Positions 52,076-61,292 of a DNA stretch of 64,000 nt are shown here, piece by piece. The notes under the pieces are model-generated. The model was not told where the DNA came from, did not search any database, and saw only the letters and a program-made list of their open reading frames with translations. Location of the stretch: NCBI GenBank assembly GCA_020061585.1, contig JAGUXX010000145.1, positions 21,278-85,277 of the forward strand, given 5' to 3'. The position numbers and the translations under genes are program-made. Numbering within the stretch: the stretch's first letter is position 1; each line of letters opens with the position of its first letter. This stretch comes from Betaproteobacteria bacterium. Lineage in GTDB: Bacteria > Pseudomonadota > Gammaproteobacteria > Burkholderiales > Thiobacillaceae.

Positions 52076-53118
52076 TCCGCTTCGCCGCCGCGACTCCGGG
52101 TGACGATGCCGAACTGCGCGCGCTGCTGCGTGACCACAGCATGGCATCCTGGGTCACCATGGCGGTCGAGCGCGAACCCGCGTTCTTCTCGGGCATGGAC
52201 CGCTTCGGTCGCGACCATGCGGTGATCGCGCGCGACGCGAGTCGTGCCGTCGGCATGTACGTGCGTTCCGAGCATCCGGTCCATCTCAACGGCCAACCGG
52301 CGCGGATCGGCTACCTCGGCGGGCTGCGCATCGATGCCGGCTATCGGCGGCGGGTACGGGCGCTGCGCGATGGTTTTGCGGCGGCTTTCGCGGCCGATGA
52401 AGCCGCCGCCATCGGCTTCTACTACACCTGCATCGCGTCCGAAAACCGGGCAGCGCGACGCCTGCTTGAAGCGCAGCTGGACGGGTTGCCGAGCTACGTC
52501 GAGGCGGGCGAGGTGGTGGCGCTGGCGATGCCGCGCGTTCGGGGAAAGCGGTTGGGCCACTGGCAGCCGATGCGCCAGGATGAATGCGACGCGGTTTGCG
52601 CCCTGCACAACACCGTCGCCGCGTCGCGCCAGTTCTCGCCGGTGCTGGACCCGAAGACCCTGGCCGCGACCGGCGCCGATTTCTTCGTCTGCCGCGACGG
52701 GTCAGGGCAGCCCGTGGCATGCATGGCACTGTGGAACCAGAATGCCTACAAGCAAGTCGTCGCCCGCGCCTACCGCCAACCGCTTGCCGCCTTGCGACCG
52801 CTGTACAACCTGGTTGCCGCGGCGCGTCGACGCGTCACCCTGCCGCGCCCCGGCAATGCGGTTGACCAGACCTATCTGGCGTTTCTGGCCGCCGACGCGA
52901 AGCGCGCCCCCCGGCTGCCGGAACTCGTTGCCGACGCGCTCTCGCTGTGCAGTACGGCCGTGCTGACCCTGGGCATTTCCAGCCGCGATCCGGGGCTGCA
53001 AGAGCTCGCCACCCGCTTCCGCCCAGCGTCATACGCGATGACGGTCTACACCGTCGCCTACGGCGAGCCACCCGACCTCGACGGACGACCGGTGCAGCCG
53101 GAAGTCGCCGTGCTGTGA
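52072..53118 (+). CDS. GNAT-family acyltransferase-like protein
   Basis: A 348-residue protein whose N-terminal half has a GNAT fold: IRFAAATPGDDAELRALLRDHSM, a QPARIGYLGGLRIDAGYRRR loop in the acetyl-CoA position (near residue 90) and FYYTCIASENRAARRLLE. The C-terminal half is another domain of similar strand content. Probably acylates a substrate of the pathway using acyl-CoA or acyl carrier protein. The stop overlaps the ATG of the desaturase gene (TGATG). Confidence 0.6.
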   Translation: MIRFAAATPGDDAELRALLRDHSMASWVTMAVEREPAFFSGMDRFGRDHAVIARDASRAVGMYVRSEHPVHLNGQPARIGYLGGLRIDAGYRRRVRALRDGFAAAFAADEAAAIGFYYTCIASENRAARRLLEAQLDGLPSYVEAGEVVALAMPRVRGKRLGHWQPMRQDECDAVCALHNTVAASRQFSPVLDPKTLAATGADFFVCRDGSGQPVACMALWNQNAYKQVVARAYRQPLAALRPLYNLVAAARRRVTLPRPGNAVDQTYLAFLAADAKRAPRLPELVADALSLCSTAVLTLGISSRDPGLQELATRFRPASYAMTVYTVAYGEPPDLDGRPVQPEVAVL

Positions 53119-53975
53119 TGAGGCAAACGTCTTCACGGCGCATCCTGCGCCATCGCGCGGACTGGCGAACCCTGGCATTGGTCGGCCTGGCCTGCGCCGC
53201 GTTGATCCTGCCTCCTGTCCTTGGCCCCGATGCGATACCGGCCGGCCCGTGGATCGCCGTCTCGGCCATGCTGTGCTTCATCGCCAACATCGCCAATCAC
53301 AACCACATGCACCAAGCGACGTTTCAGCGCCGTGTTTTGAATCAGGCATTCAACCTCGTGCTCACCCTCTGCCGTGGGCATACGGCGAGCGGCATCATCG
53401 TGCCCCACCACCTCAACCACCACGTCGAATCCTGCGGCGCACGCGACTGGATACGACCACAACTCGCCGGTCGGGGAATCGGCTGGCTGCGCCTGGTGCG
53501 CTTCATCGTCGCCGCCAGCGTCAACATGCTCATCGAGCGGCGACATCCCGCCGCGCCGCGTCTGGCCCCACGCGCCGAGCTTAGCCGCCGTCACGAACAA
53601 CGGGTGCTCGCGGCATTCATCCTGCTCGGGCTGCTTGCGGACTGGCAGGTTTTTATGCTGTTCAACGTCCTACCCTGGGCGCTCGGGCTGGCGCTGCTGG
53701 TCGGCGTCAACCTGCTGCAGCACGATGCCTGCGAGCCGGGCCTGGTGGTTGGCGGCTCGCGCGATTTCGTCGGACGAGTCGGCAACTGGCTGTGCCTCAA
53801 CAACGGCTATCACACCGCCCACCACCTGTCGCCCGCGACCCACTGGAGCAAGTTGCCCGACCTGCACGCAACCCTCGCCGAGCGGATTCGGGCGCAACGG
53901 CTGGAATACCCGTCCGTTCTGGCGTTTCTCTGGCGCTTCGGCTGGTCGAGAACGCCTTCGGCCCGGAGCGTCTGA
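53118..53975 (+). CDS. Membrane fatty-acid desaturase/hydroxylase (1)
   Basis: A 285-residue membrane protein with the histidine boxes of FA_desaturase enzymes: NHNHMHQATF, VPHHLNHHVES and, near the end, NNGYHTAHHLSP; the helices between them are hydrophobic. The boxes hold a diiron centre that introduces a double bond or hydroxyl into an acyl chain. LQHDACEPGLV is a further box-like stretch. ATG at 53118; no spacer to the next gene (GTG at 53976 follows the stop). Confidence 0.85.
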   Translation: MRQTSSRRILRHRADWRTLALVGLACAALILPPVLGPDAIPAGPWIAVSAMLCFIANIANHNHMHQATFQRRVLNQAFNLVLTLCRGHTASGIIVPHHLNHHVESCGARDWIRPQLAGRGIGWLRLVRFIVAASVNMLIERRHPAAPRLAPRAELSRRHEQRVLAAFILLGLLADWQVFMLFNVLPWALGLALLVGVNLLQHDACEPGLVVGGSRDFVGRVGNWLCLNNGYHTAHHLSPATHWSKLPDLHATLAERIRAQRLEYPSVLAFLWRFGWSRTPSARSV

Positions 53976-54920
53976 GTGGTCCAGTATTACCTCTGCCCAC
54001 CGGTCGACGAGGTCCGTCTCGCGCGGGAAGTCGCGCCGCTGGTCCGCAGTTTCAACGGCGCCGTTCCAAGTGTGGAACGCCTGATCGAACTGACTCGCGA
54101 GCACGGACTCGACACCTCGACAATGGCGCTTTACGAAGCATTGCGGACGGCGCCGGCCAACGCCGAGTTCATCGCCCGCATCGAGGCCGAGCCGGTCGTT
54201 ACTGAACCCGCAACGTCCCCGGCCAAGATACTGGCGGTCCCCGCGCTCTTCTACCAGCACTACCCGGAAACCGGCGGCGATGTGGCGCTGTCCATCGGTA
54301 TCGCCAGAGCCTGCGGCTTCGAAGTCGAAACCATCCCGATCCAGAGCCTTGGAACCATCACCGAGAACGCCCGCATCATTCGCGACTACCTTGAACGCGA
54401 ACCCGCCGAGCGGGTCTGGCTGCTCACGGCGAGCAAGGGTGGCGCCGACTTCCGGGTCTACCTGGAGCACTATGCCGACGCCGCGGCGATCAAACGGATC
54501 GCCGGCTGGATCAACATCTGCGGCCTGATCGAAGGCTGCGACATCGCCGACTTCGATATCGCCACGCCGGCGCGGCGGCTGAAGTTCCAGGCAATCTGCC
54601 GCGCCTTCGGCACCCGCTTCGACCTGCTGCGCGAACTGTCCACGGCTCACGCATACTGGCGCGAACCATTGCGTCTGCCGCCGCACCTGCGGGTGTTCAA
54701 CCTGGCGGCGATTCCCTTGCCCAGCCACATCCAGAAATCCTTGATCAACCGCTATCAGGCGATCAGCGACCTGGGCCCGAACGACGGCATGGTCGCCTGT
54801 CGGCGTACCGTCATCGACGCCGGCCTGACGCTCCCCTTCCTCGGCTACGACCATTTTTTTCGCGGGCCGCAGATCGCGCCGGTGCTGTATCGCTTCTTTT
54901 CTTACCTCAGGCGGCAATAG
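53976..54920 (+). CDS. Alpha/beta-hydrolase-like protein
   Basis: A 314-residue protein starting at GTG 53976 directly after the desaturase stop. The middle shows an alpha/beta-hydrolase pattern: ILAVPALFYQHYPETGGDV, then ERVWLLTASKGGADFRVYL, where TASKGG has the nucleophile-elbow form (small-x-Ser-x-Gly). A late FLGYDHFFRG His might complete a triad. Family not certain. Could release or transfer the acyl product; inference only. Confidence 0.45.
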   Translation: MVQYYLCPPVDEVRLAREVAPLVRSFNGAVPSVERLIELTREHGLDTSTMALYEALRTAPANAEFIARIEAEPVVTEPATSPAKILAVPALFYQHYPETGGDVALSIGIARACGFEVETIPIQSLGTITENARIIRDYLEREPAERVWLLTASKGGADFRVYLEHYADAAAIKRIAGWINICGLIEGCDIADFDIATPARRLKFQAICRAFGTRFDLLRELSTAHAYWREPLRLPPHLRVFNLAAIPLPSHIQKSLINRYQAISDLGPNDGMVACRRTVIDAGLTLPFLGYDHFFRGPQIAPVLYRFFSYLRRQ

Positions 54921-54923
54921 CGT

Positions 54924-55484
54924 ATGGATCGACGTACGGCAGCGCTTACATGCGCGTTTGTCCTGGTTGCGCCGGCACAGGCTGGAGACGAGCGCGCAAT
55001 CCGCGAAGTCTTCGCCAGCGTCGAACGCGCGGTCCAACAACGCGACACCAAGACCTTGATCGATAGTGCGACCGACAACCATCTGATGATCTCCAAGAAC
55101 GGCGAAACGGTCGTCGGCAAGCCGGCGCTGGCCGCCTACCTGGACAAGATGATCGGCTACGCAGCTTCGATCAAGTCGCTGCAATCGACCGTCGCGATGT
55201 CTCCGGATATCCGATTTCACGGCGACACCGCCATCGCGCATGGTCGATCCAGGGACCATTACGCCTTTGCCGACGGCCTCGAACTGGACCTGACCACTTA
55301 CTGGACGGCCACCCTGGCGCGCGAGGACGAGCGTTGGCGGATCGCCGCCGTGCACTACTCGTTCAATCTGTTTGACAACGGAATGCTCGACGCGGCGCGG
55401 CAGGGCGCCCTGGTCGCCGCGGCGGGCGGGGCGTTGGCCGGCTGCATCGCCGGATTGTTGTTTTTCCGCCGTCGGCATATATAG
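54924..55484 (+). CDS. Secreted/anchored SnoaL-like protein (1)
   Basis: A 186-residue protein with an N-terminal signal (AALTCAFVLVAPAQAG), a SnoaL/DUF4440-like alpha+beta barrel domain (about 20-150: REVFASVERAVQQRDTKTLI, VVGKPALAAYL, WRIAAVHYSFNLFDNG) and a C-terminal membrane helix (about 160-180) followed by FRRRHI. The domain would face the periplasm. SnoaL-like folds bind small polyketide- or lipid-like ligands. 3 bp after the hydrolase-like gene. See its paralogue just downstream. Confidence 0.7.
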   Translation: MDRRTAALTCAFVLVAPAQAGDERAIREVFASVERAVQQRDTKTLIDSATDNHLMISKNGETVVGKPALAAYLDKMIGYAASIKSLQSTVAMSPDIRFHGDTAIAHGRSRDHYAFADGLELDLTTYWTATLAREDERWRIAAVHYSFNLFDNGMLDAARQGALVAAAGGALAGCIAGLLFFRRRHI

Positions 55485-55554
55485 TCATCCCGGATTTGAC
55501 CTGTCCCGTGCACAGTTTCAACCGCGGATACCAACACTCAGGAGACGAAACACC

Positions 55555-56166
55555 ATGCGAAATTTACTGCGTTGCAGCCTCATTGCCTTGTTGTTCCTGA
55601 CCCATGCAGTCGCCTGGGCGGCCACCGCGCCGCCCCTCGATCCGGCTGGCGGTCGGGTCGAGGACCGGCAAGCCCTGCGGGTTCTGCTCGAACGCATCGA
55701 ACAGGCCACCGCGGCGCTCGATATCGATGCGGCCACGGCGCTGATGCACCCCGACGTCATCGTCACCTGGCAGAACGCCGAGGTATCGAAAGGCCTTGAA
55801 CAGGTTCGCGCCTACCACGATCGCATGATCAAAGGCGCCAGTCCGATCGTCAAAAACTATAGCGTCAAGGCGAACCTGGGCGGCCCGGCGGTGTTTTATG
55901 GCGACAGCGCCGTCGCCTGGGGTACGACTGTGGAGCGCTTCGCGTTATCTGACGGCCTCAAGTTCACGCTCCATGCCAACTGGAGCACGACGATGGTCAA
56001 GCAGGACGGTGAGTGGAAGATCGCCGCGCTGCACTTCTCGACCAACCTGTTCGACAACCCGCTGCTGAATAACGCCGAGCGCCTGGTCTGGATTGCCGGA
56101 CTGGTCGGCCTGCTGGCCGGGTTTCTGGCCGCCTGGCTGCTGTCGAGGTTGCGCAAAGCCAGGTAA
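55555..56166 (+). CDS. Secreted/anchored SnoaL-like protein (2)
   Basis: A 203-residue paralogue of the preceding protein: signal (IALLFLTHAVAWAA), SnoaL-like domain with LLERIEQATAALDIDAATALMHPDVIV and WKIAALHFSTNLFDNPLL matching WRIAAVHYSFNLFDNGML, and a C-terminal membrane helix ending SRLRKAR. AGGAG at 55540-55544 before the ATG 55555. The two copies presumably bind related ligands or form a heteromer at the periplasmic face. Confidence 0.7.
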   Translation: MRNLLRCSLIALLFLTHAVAWAATAPPLDPAGGRVEDRQALRVLLERIEQATAALDIDAATALMHPDVIVTWQNAEVSKGLEQVRAYHDRMIKGASPIVKNYSVKANLGGPAVFYGDSAVAWGTTVERFALSDGLKFTLHANWSTTMVKQDGEWKIAALHFSTNLFDNPLLNNAERLVWIAGLVGLLAGFLAAWLLSRLRKAR

Positions 56167-57096
56167 GTGGTCGCGAACTCAGCGGAACAGCAGGTGATAC
56201 GCAACCGCTTCAACATTGCGCTGATCGCGATCGTCTATGCGATCGCGCTGGCGTTGCTCTGGTTGGGGTCGCGGGTCGACCTCTGGCTGGCGCTGCCCAT
56301 CGGCATCGTCTTTTCCTTTGTCCTGTTGACCAACTACGCGTTGATCCATGAGGCGGCGCACGACAATCTGAACTCGGACCCGACCTGGAATCGCTGGCTC
56401 GGGGTTCTCGTCGGCTTTCTGTTTCCGGTGCCGTTTTCGATGATCAAGGTCACCCACACGGTTCATCACTGCTGCAATCGGACGGATCACGAGATGTTTG
56501 ATCTGTACTACCCGGGCGACAGCCTGTTCATCAAACTCGGGCAGTGGTATGGCCTGCTCAGCGGCCTGTTCTGGCCCTGGATTCCGATCGGCGCGCTGGT
56601 CCTGGCGACTTTCCCGAAACTGCTGCGCATGGGGCCTTACCGGCGGGCGCGGACCACGGCCGTACTGTTCGACGATTTCGCCGAACATGGGGTCGGGCGT
56701 GTGCGCGTCGAGGTCATACTGACCCTGGCGTTCTGGGCCGGGCTGTTCGTGCTGCTCGATCTGTCCTGGCAGCCGGTGCTGATCATGTACGCCTGCTTTG
56801 CCTTCAACTGGTCGACGCGGCAGTACATCACCCACGCCTTCACCGAGCGGCATGTCATCAACGGCGCATTGAACCTGCGCGTCGGTCCGGTCATGTCGTG
56901 GATATTGCTCAAGGGCAACTGGGATCTGGTCCATCACCAGAAGCCCTGGCTGCCATGGAGCGAACTCGAACGCCACGGCAACGGCGCCTATTCCCCGGTC
57001 AGCATCTGGCGGCAATACCTGCGCATGTGGCGCGGGCCGGTGCCGGCGACCGCCCCTTCGCCGCAGCGCCTCAAGGCCGAACCAAGTCCCGATTGA
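56167..57096 (+). CDS. Membrane fatty-acid desaturase/hydroxylase (2)
   Basis: A 309-residue membrane protein beginning at GTG 56167, immediately after the stop of the SnoaL-like gene. Histidine boxes: NYALIHEAAHDNLNSD, VTHTVHHCCNRTDHE and DLVHHQKPWLPWSE. It differs from desaturase 1 in box spacing, so it probably acts at another position or substrate. The 3' end overlaps, tail to tail, the minus-strand PAP2 gene by 26 bp, marking the end of the plus-strand operon. Confidence 0.85.
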   Translation: MVANSAEQQVIRNRFNIALIAIVYAIALALLWLGSRVDLWLALPIGIVFSFVLLTNYALIHEAAHDNLNSDPTWNRWLGVLVGFLFPVPFSMIKVTHTVHHCCNRTDHEMFDLYYPGDSLFIKLGQWYGLLSGLFWPWIPIGALVLATFPKLLRMGPYRRARTTAVLFDDFAEHGVGRVRVEVILTLAFWAGLFVLLDLSWQPVLIMYACFAFNWSTRQYITHAFTERHVINGALNLRVGPVMSWILLKGNWDLVHHQKPWLPWSELERHGNGAYSPVSIWRQYLRMWRGPVPATAPSPQRLKAEPSPD

Positions 57097-57718
57097 GTTG
57101 CCGCCAGCGCGTGTCGACCACACACGCGGCCCAGGCCAGCGCGATACCGCCGGCGATATCGGCCAGATGGTGCTGGTGCACGAGCAGTACCGAAGCGCAA
57201 ATGGCCACGTACCAGACGCCGCCGAGCTGGCGAAGGTGCGTTGCCGCGACGCGGCCCGAAAGTGCGCGGAAGATCAGGGTGCTGTAGGCGATGTGCAGCG
57301 ACGGGACGGAATTGAACGGGCCATCGAGTTCCCACAATACGGAAAACAGCGCGTGGAACGCGCCCTCCGGTGGAATCCGTGGGAAGCCGCTGCGCACCGG
57401 AAAAACGATGAACAGCAGGCCGGCCGCCAGCGTTGCCAGCGCGATACGCCGACCGAGGGCGCGCAAGCCCTCGATGTTGCAGGCGAACAGCGGCAGCCAG
57501 AACAGCAGCGCGATCGAAAAGTAGATCAGGATCGCCCAAGGAACCAACGGAATCGCCAGTTCCCAGGCGAAATGCAGGCTCACATCCCGACCCGAGTTGG
57601 CCGCGATCCAGTTGGCGCCGCCATAGACGACGGTGAAGAGCAGCGTCAGCAGGACATACCGTCGCAGGAAGACGGCCCATCGCGCGCGGTTCGGCCACGT
57701 CCATGTCACCGACGCCAC
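57071..57718 (-). CDS. PAP2-superfamily membrane phosphatase
   Basis: A 215-residue protein with about six membrane helices, starting at GTG 57718 (13-bp overlap with the radical SAM gene). PAP2 motifs: VPSLHIAYST (PSxxxH-type) and LLVHQHHLADIAGGIALA (SRxxxxxHxxxD-type, with the Arg replaced by the local sequence VHQHHLADI). It would hydrolyse a lipid phosphate or pyrophosphate or transfer a head group. Last gene of the minus-strand part of the biosynthetic region. Confidence 0.8.
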   Translation of the reverse strand: MASVTWTWPNRARWAVFLRRYVLLTLLFTVVYGGANWIAANSGRDVSLHFAWELAIPLVPWAILIYFSIALLFWLPLFACNIEGLRALGRRIALATLAAGLLFIVFPVRSGFPRIPPEGAFHALFSVLWELDGPFNSVPSLHIAYSTLIFRALSGRVAATHLRQLGGVWYVAICASVLLVHQHHLADIAGGIALAWAACVVDTRWRQLNRDLVRP

Positions 57719-59409
57719 CCTGCGGGCTCGTTTCCGTAGCCGCCAGCATGGCTCGCCTCCCGACGCGCCATGTCATCGGCCAGCCGCCGGTCGATCCAGC
57801 CATGCAGAAGATCGAAACCCCGCGTCAAGAGTCGATGCTGGTTCACCGTCGCGCTCTGGAAATCGAGCAGGTCGTCGCGTTGCGACGGGGAATAGCGGAG
57901 CAAGCCGGAGTAGAAGGTCGCCGCGTTCAGCGCCACGCGGTTCTCGATCAGTTGGCGATTGAGTCGGCGCACATGGCGCCCGACATCGGCCGAGGACATG
58001 CTGGCATGCCGCCAGTAGGGGGCAACCGTGCGCGGGTTGGAATCGACGTGCAGTCCGAACCGCGCCCGGTTGGCCGCATTGAGCACGGGCACCCCGGCGA
58101 CGCGGGTGCTGAAGATCGCCAGGAAGTAGAAATCCGGCGGATGGTCGCGCAGGAAGCGGTAGGTGGTGGCGAGACTCGCTTCGCTCTCGCCGGGAAAGCC
58201 GACCACCAGCGAAACCACGCTGGTCAACCCGACCGCCCGGCAATTGTCGAGCGCCTTGGCGTTGTCCTCGACACTGCACTGCTTGTTCATGTTCAACAGT
58301 ATCCGCGGGTCGCCGGACTCGATGCCGATCTGCACCTGATACGCGCCGGCCTCCCGCATCATCGCCGCAACATCGTGATCGGCGAGGTCGCTGGCGCGTG
58401 CATAGCAGATCCATTTGATGTCGATGTTTCGGCGCACGAGTTCGTCGCAGAGCGCCGACAGGCGCCGGCGCGGAATGGTGAACAAGGAATCGAGGCAGGA
58501 GATGAATTCGACACCGAGTTCGTCTCGATAGCGCTGCCAGTCATCGGCAATTTTCCGGGCACTCTTGTAGCGAAATTTCTCGTCGTCGAAGAGGTAGGGG
58601 TAGTTACAGAAATTGCAGCGGTAGGGACAGCCGCGCACGCTTTCGTAATGCACGAGCGGGAAGCGGCGACCGTGATCGCGCGAGGCCCCGAGCCAATCCG
58701 GCGTTGCCAGACTGTCGAGCGAACGGGTCGCCGGCACGCCGCTGCGCAGGATCGTCGAATGCCGGCGCCGCTCGATGCTGGCCGGTGGTGCTGCGGAAAA
58801 CGTCTGGAACCCGGCGCGGAGGTAGGACGCAAGCATCGGCACGAGAATCTCGCCATAGCCGACGGCAAGAACGTCGACGCCGGGGATGCCGTCGCCCTCC
58901 TCCGCAAGGATGGACGCCAGCGCGCCGCCGAGGACGATCCGGTTGTGCGGACGAATGATCCGCCGCAGGACCGGCTCCACCTCGCCCAGATCGCGTAACA
59001 GAGTCGCCGACAGGAAGACCAGCGCACAGGCCGCGAGCTTGGCGCGCATCGCACGGTCATCGCGAAACACCTCGTCGACTGTGGCGATTGCGTAAGGAAG
59101 CCCTTCCGCCCGCAGCAATGTCGTCAACACCACTTCGGTCAGTTCCGGAACATCCATGTTTTCGGTGCGCGAAAAATACGCCCTGACCCCGGCCGCCAGG
59201 CGTCGGCCGGCGACCAGACGATGCCAGCCGCTCAGCACGATGGACTCGCCGATGATCGCCTTGCTTTTCAGGTCCAGCCAGGCCGATTCCGATGCACGCC
59301 ACTGCGCCGCCTGCTTGCGCAGCGCACGCCAGGGCGACGACTCCTTTTCGTTGAGCAGTCCGCCGGTAATGACCAGAACGGCTGGCGGCTGGCCCTGCAA
59401 ACCAATCAT
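57706..59409 (-). CDS. Radical SAM enzyme with N-terminal B12-like domain (3)
   Basis: A 567-residue protein: N-terminal region with FLSATLLRDLGEVEPVLRRI and VDVLAVGYGEILVPMLAS (cobalamin-domain-like), iron-sulfur motif ESVRGCPYRCNFCNYPYLFD (Cx3Cx2C) near residue 270, FISCLDSLFTIP, and YQVQIGIESGDPRILLNMNK. This is the third radical SAM protein of the cluster and the most divergent. The start overlaps the P450 stop as ATGA; the end overlaps PAP2. Substrate unknown. Confidence 0.85.
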   Translation of the reverse strand: MIGLQGQPPAVLVITGGLLNEKESSPWRALRKQAAQWRASESAWLDLKSKAIIGESIVLSGWHRLVAGRRLAAGVRAYFSRTENMDVPELTEVVLTTLLRAEGLPYAIATVDEVFRDDRAMRAKLAACALVFLSATLLRDLGEVEPVLRRIIRPHNRIVLGGALASILAEEGDGIPGVDVLAVGYGEILVPMLASYLRAGFQTFSAAPPASIERRRHSTILRSGVPATRSLDSLATPDWLGASRDHGRRFPLVHYESVRGCPYRCNFCNYPYLFDDEKFRYKSARKIADDWQRYRDELGVEFISCLDSLFTIPRRRLSALCDELVRRNIDIKWICYARASDLADHDVAAMMREAGAYQVQIGIESGDPRILLNMNKQCSVEDNAKALDNCRAVGLTSVVSLVVGFPGESEASLATTYRFLRDHPPDFYFLAIFSTRVAGVPVLNAANRARFGLHVDSNPRTVAPYWRHASMSSADVGRHVRRLNRQLIENRVALNAATFYSGLLRYSPSQRDDLLDFQSATVNQHRLLTRGFDLLHGWIDRRLADDMARREASHAGGYGNEPAGWRR

Positions 59410-60692
59410 CGATCGACCCGCCGCAGCATTGGGCCGCCCGAAGGGACGATGATCACGAGTTTTCGCACCGGCCGGATCTTCGCCGGCTCGACCAGTTCGA
59501 AGCGGCCATGTCGCAGCAGGCAGGCAAGCAACAGCACCATCTGACGCAGGGCCATGGGCATGCCGGCGCAGACCCGATCGCCCAGCCCGAAGGGAAAGTA
59601 GGCGTGGCGATAGCGGGATGAATTGGCCAAAAACCGGTCGGCCACGAACGCATTCGGGCGGTCGAAAACCTGCGGATTGCGATGCGCCAGATACATGCAG
59701 GGCAACACCCGGGTGTCGCGGAGCACCGCATGGCTACCGACCTGCGTGGCCGCGACCGCATGGCGGGTCAGATGCACGACGACCGGACAGAGCCGCATGG
59801 ATTCTTCGATTGCCGAACGCAGAAAGGGCAACGCCTCGGGCGGCGCGGATTCCCCGGCCGTGGAGACTTCGGCCCGCGCCCGTTCGCTCGCCGATCCGTC
59901 GGCGAGCAGGTGGGTCAGCGCCCAGGCCAGGCTCGCCGCCGTCGTGTCATGACCGAAGAGCAGGAAGGTCACGGTTTCCGAAACGATTTCGTCATCGCTG
60001 AGGGGTGCGCCATGTTCTGGCATCGCATGCGCAATCCGCGAAAACACGGATCCGTCCGGGGCTCGGCGTACCTCGCGTAACTGTCTCCGGATGAAGTCGT
60101 GCACCTGCGAGCGATTGATGAGGAAACGACCCCAAGGCGAGATGCGCCCGAGATCGACATGCAGGATCTTCAGGAACAACACCGCCGCCTGGCTGAAGGA
60201 CGACTTCCAGGCCTCGATCAACTGGAACGCCTCGTTATGGCGCTGCTCCGGCAGGTCGCCGAAGATCAGTTCGATGATGGCATGCAGCGTGATGCGGCTC
60301 AGGAACTCGCCGGCATTGAAGACCTCGTGCATGCCGATTTGCGGAATCAGCGCATCGGCCCATTTGCGGTTGACCCGGTCGATCGTCTCCGCATTGCCGG
60401 AAAAGAAGTGCGGCAACAGCACGCTGCGATGGACGCGATGCCGTTCGCCTTCCAGCGCGATCAGGCTGTGCTCGCCCACGACCGGTCGCAGCGCCTCCGT
60501 ACCCCGCCCGCCGATGAGATCCGGATTCCGCGAAATCTCGCCAATCAATACGGGATCACCGGTGACCAGGCATGAGCCCATCACCGGCAAGCGGGTCGTA
60601 AACGTCGTGTATCCCGAGGCGAGCGCGCCATCGAGAACGCCATATGGCGATCGCATCCACTGCAAAGGGCTAATGGTGAGGCGCGGAATCAT
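59406..60692 (-). CDS. Cytochrome P450
   Basis: A 428-residue P450: I-helix oxygen-binding motif LLFGHDTTAASLAWAL, K-helix ExxR in SAIEESMRLCP, and the haem loop YFPFGLGDRVCAGMPMA with proximal Cys at about residue 375. There is no N-terminal membrane anchor, as in bacterial soluble P450s. No ferredoxin gene is nearby. First gene of the minus-strand three-gene operon (P450, radical SAM, PAP2), convergent with the plus-strand cluster. Likely hydroxylates or couples the cluster's lipid-like intermediate. Confidence 0.93.
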   Translation of the reverse strand: MIPRLTISPLQWMRSPYGVLDGALASGYTTFTTRLPVMGSCLVTGDPVLIGEISRNPDLIGGRGTEALRPVVGEHSLIALEGERHRVHRSVLLPHFFSGNAETIDRVNRKWADALIPQIGMHEVFNAGEFLSRITLHAIIELIFGDLPEQRHNEAFQLIEAWKSSFSQAAVLFLKILHVDLGRISPWGRFLINRSQVHDFIRRQLREVRRAPDGSVFSRIAHAMPEHGAPLSDDEIVSETVTFLLFGHDTTAASLAWALTHLLADGSASERARAEVSTAGESAPPEALPFLRSAIEESMRLCPVVVHLTRHAVAATQVGSHAVLRDTRVLPCMYLAHRNPQVFDRPNAFVADRFLANSSRYRHAYFPFGLGDRVCAGMPMALRQMVLLLACLLRHGRFELVEPAKIRPVRKLVIIVPSGGPMLRRVDR

Positions 60693-60904
60693 GTGGCGAT
60701 TGTGCAGGTGGCCGTGCGCTAATGGAATGCATCAACGGCGAACCGACTTCGACCAAAGCCAGCCCCGACCGTCCTCGTTCAGGGGACTGGCGCGGGCTAC
60801 TTGATGGGGCCGGCGCTGAAGGACCGCGGGCAAAACACGCTACAAGTCGTCTTCAAGGGCAGTCAGATGGTTTGAAGGTCGACTTTTGGACACGCGAGCA
60901 TCGC

Positions 60905-61258
60905 TTACGATTCATCCTGGTCGTTCGGAACGGCTAAACGGGGCTTATGCTCACCCAATTTACCAAGGGCGCTGTCGAGCGAGCGCTTCATTTTCTGGGC
61001 GGCGCCGTCGATGGCCTGGTGCAACGTGTTGGCCTGTTCGGTAACCGCGACCGGCTGGCGACCGGCCATGCGCGCTTCCATCAGGCAGCGCTTGTCTTTT
61101 TCGCCAGCCTTCTGGCCGTTGACATCGCTGAGGTGAATTTCCACCCGGGTGATGTCGTTGCTGAAGCGGCCGAGCACCCGCTGCACCACCTCCTCGGCAT
61201 GGCGGGCGAAGGCTTCGCGGCCGTCTACGCTTTCATCGGTATTGAACTGTATTTGCAT
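60905..61258 (-). CDS. HPF/RaiA-like ribosome-associated protein
   Basis: A 117-residue protein beginning MQIQFNTDESVDGREAFARHAEEVV, with VQRVLGRFSNDITRVEIHLSDVNG and a C-terminal helix region (TLHQAIDGAAQKMKRSLDSALG). This is the beta-alpha-beta-beta-beta-alpha fold of the short ribosome hibernation/translation-inhibitor family (S30AE). Binds the 30S A/P sites under stress. Separated from the ETHE1-like gene by about 105 bp with a hairpin. Confidence 0.85.
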   Translation of the reverse strand: MQIQFNTDESVDGREAFARHAEEVVQRVLGRFSNDITRVEIHLSDVNGQKAGEKDKRCLMEARMAGRQPVAVTEQANTLHQAIDGAAQKMKRSLDSALGKLGEHKPRLAVPNDQDES

Positions 61259-61292
61259 GGGATGTTTCCTGAAAATGATTGTGGGAAGGGGG

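Noticed and set aside
60780-60872. Plus-strand frame reading GYLMGPALKDRGQNTLQVV upstream of the P450 gene
   Set aside because: Short, no start with ribosome site and no family; could be a gene relic but is not demonstrable.
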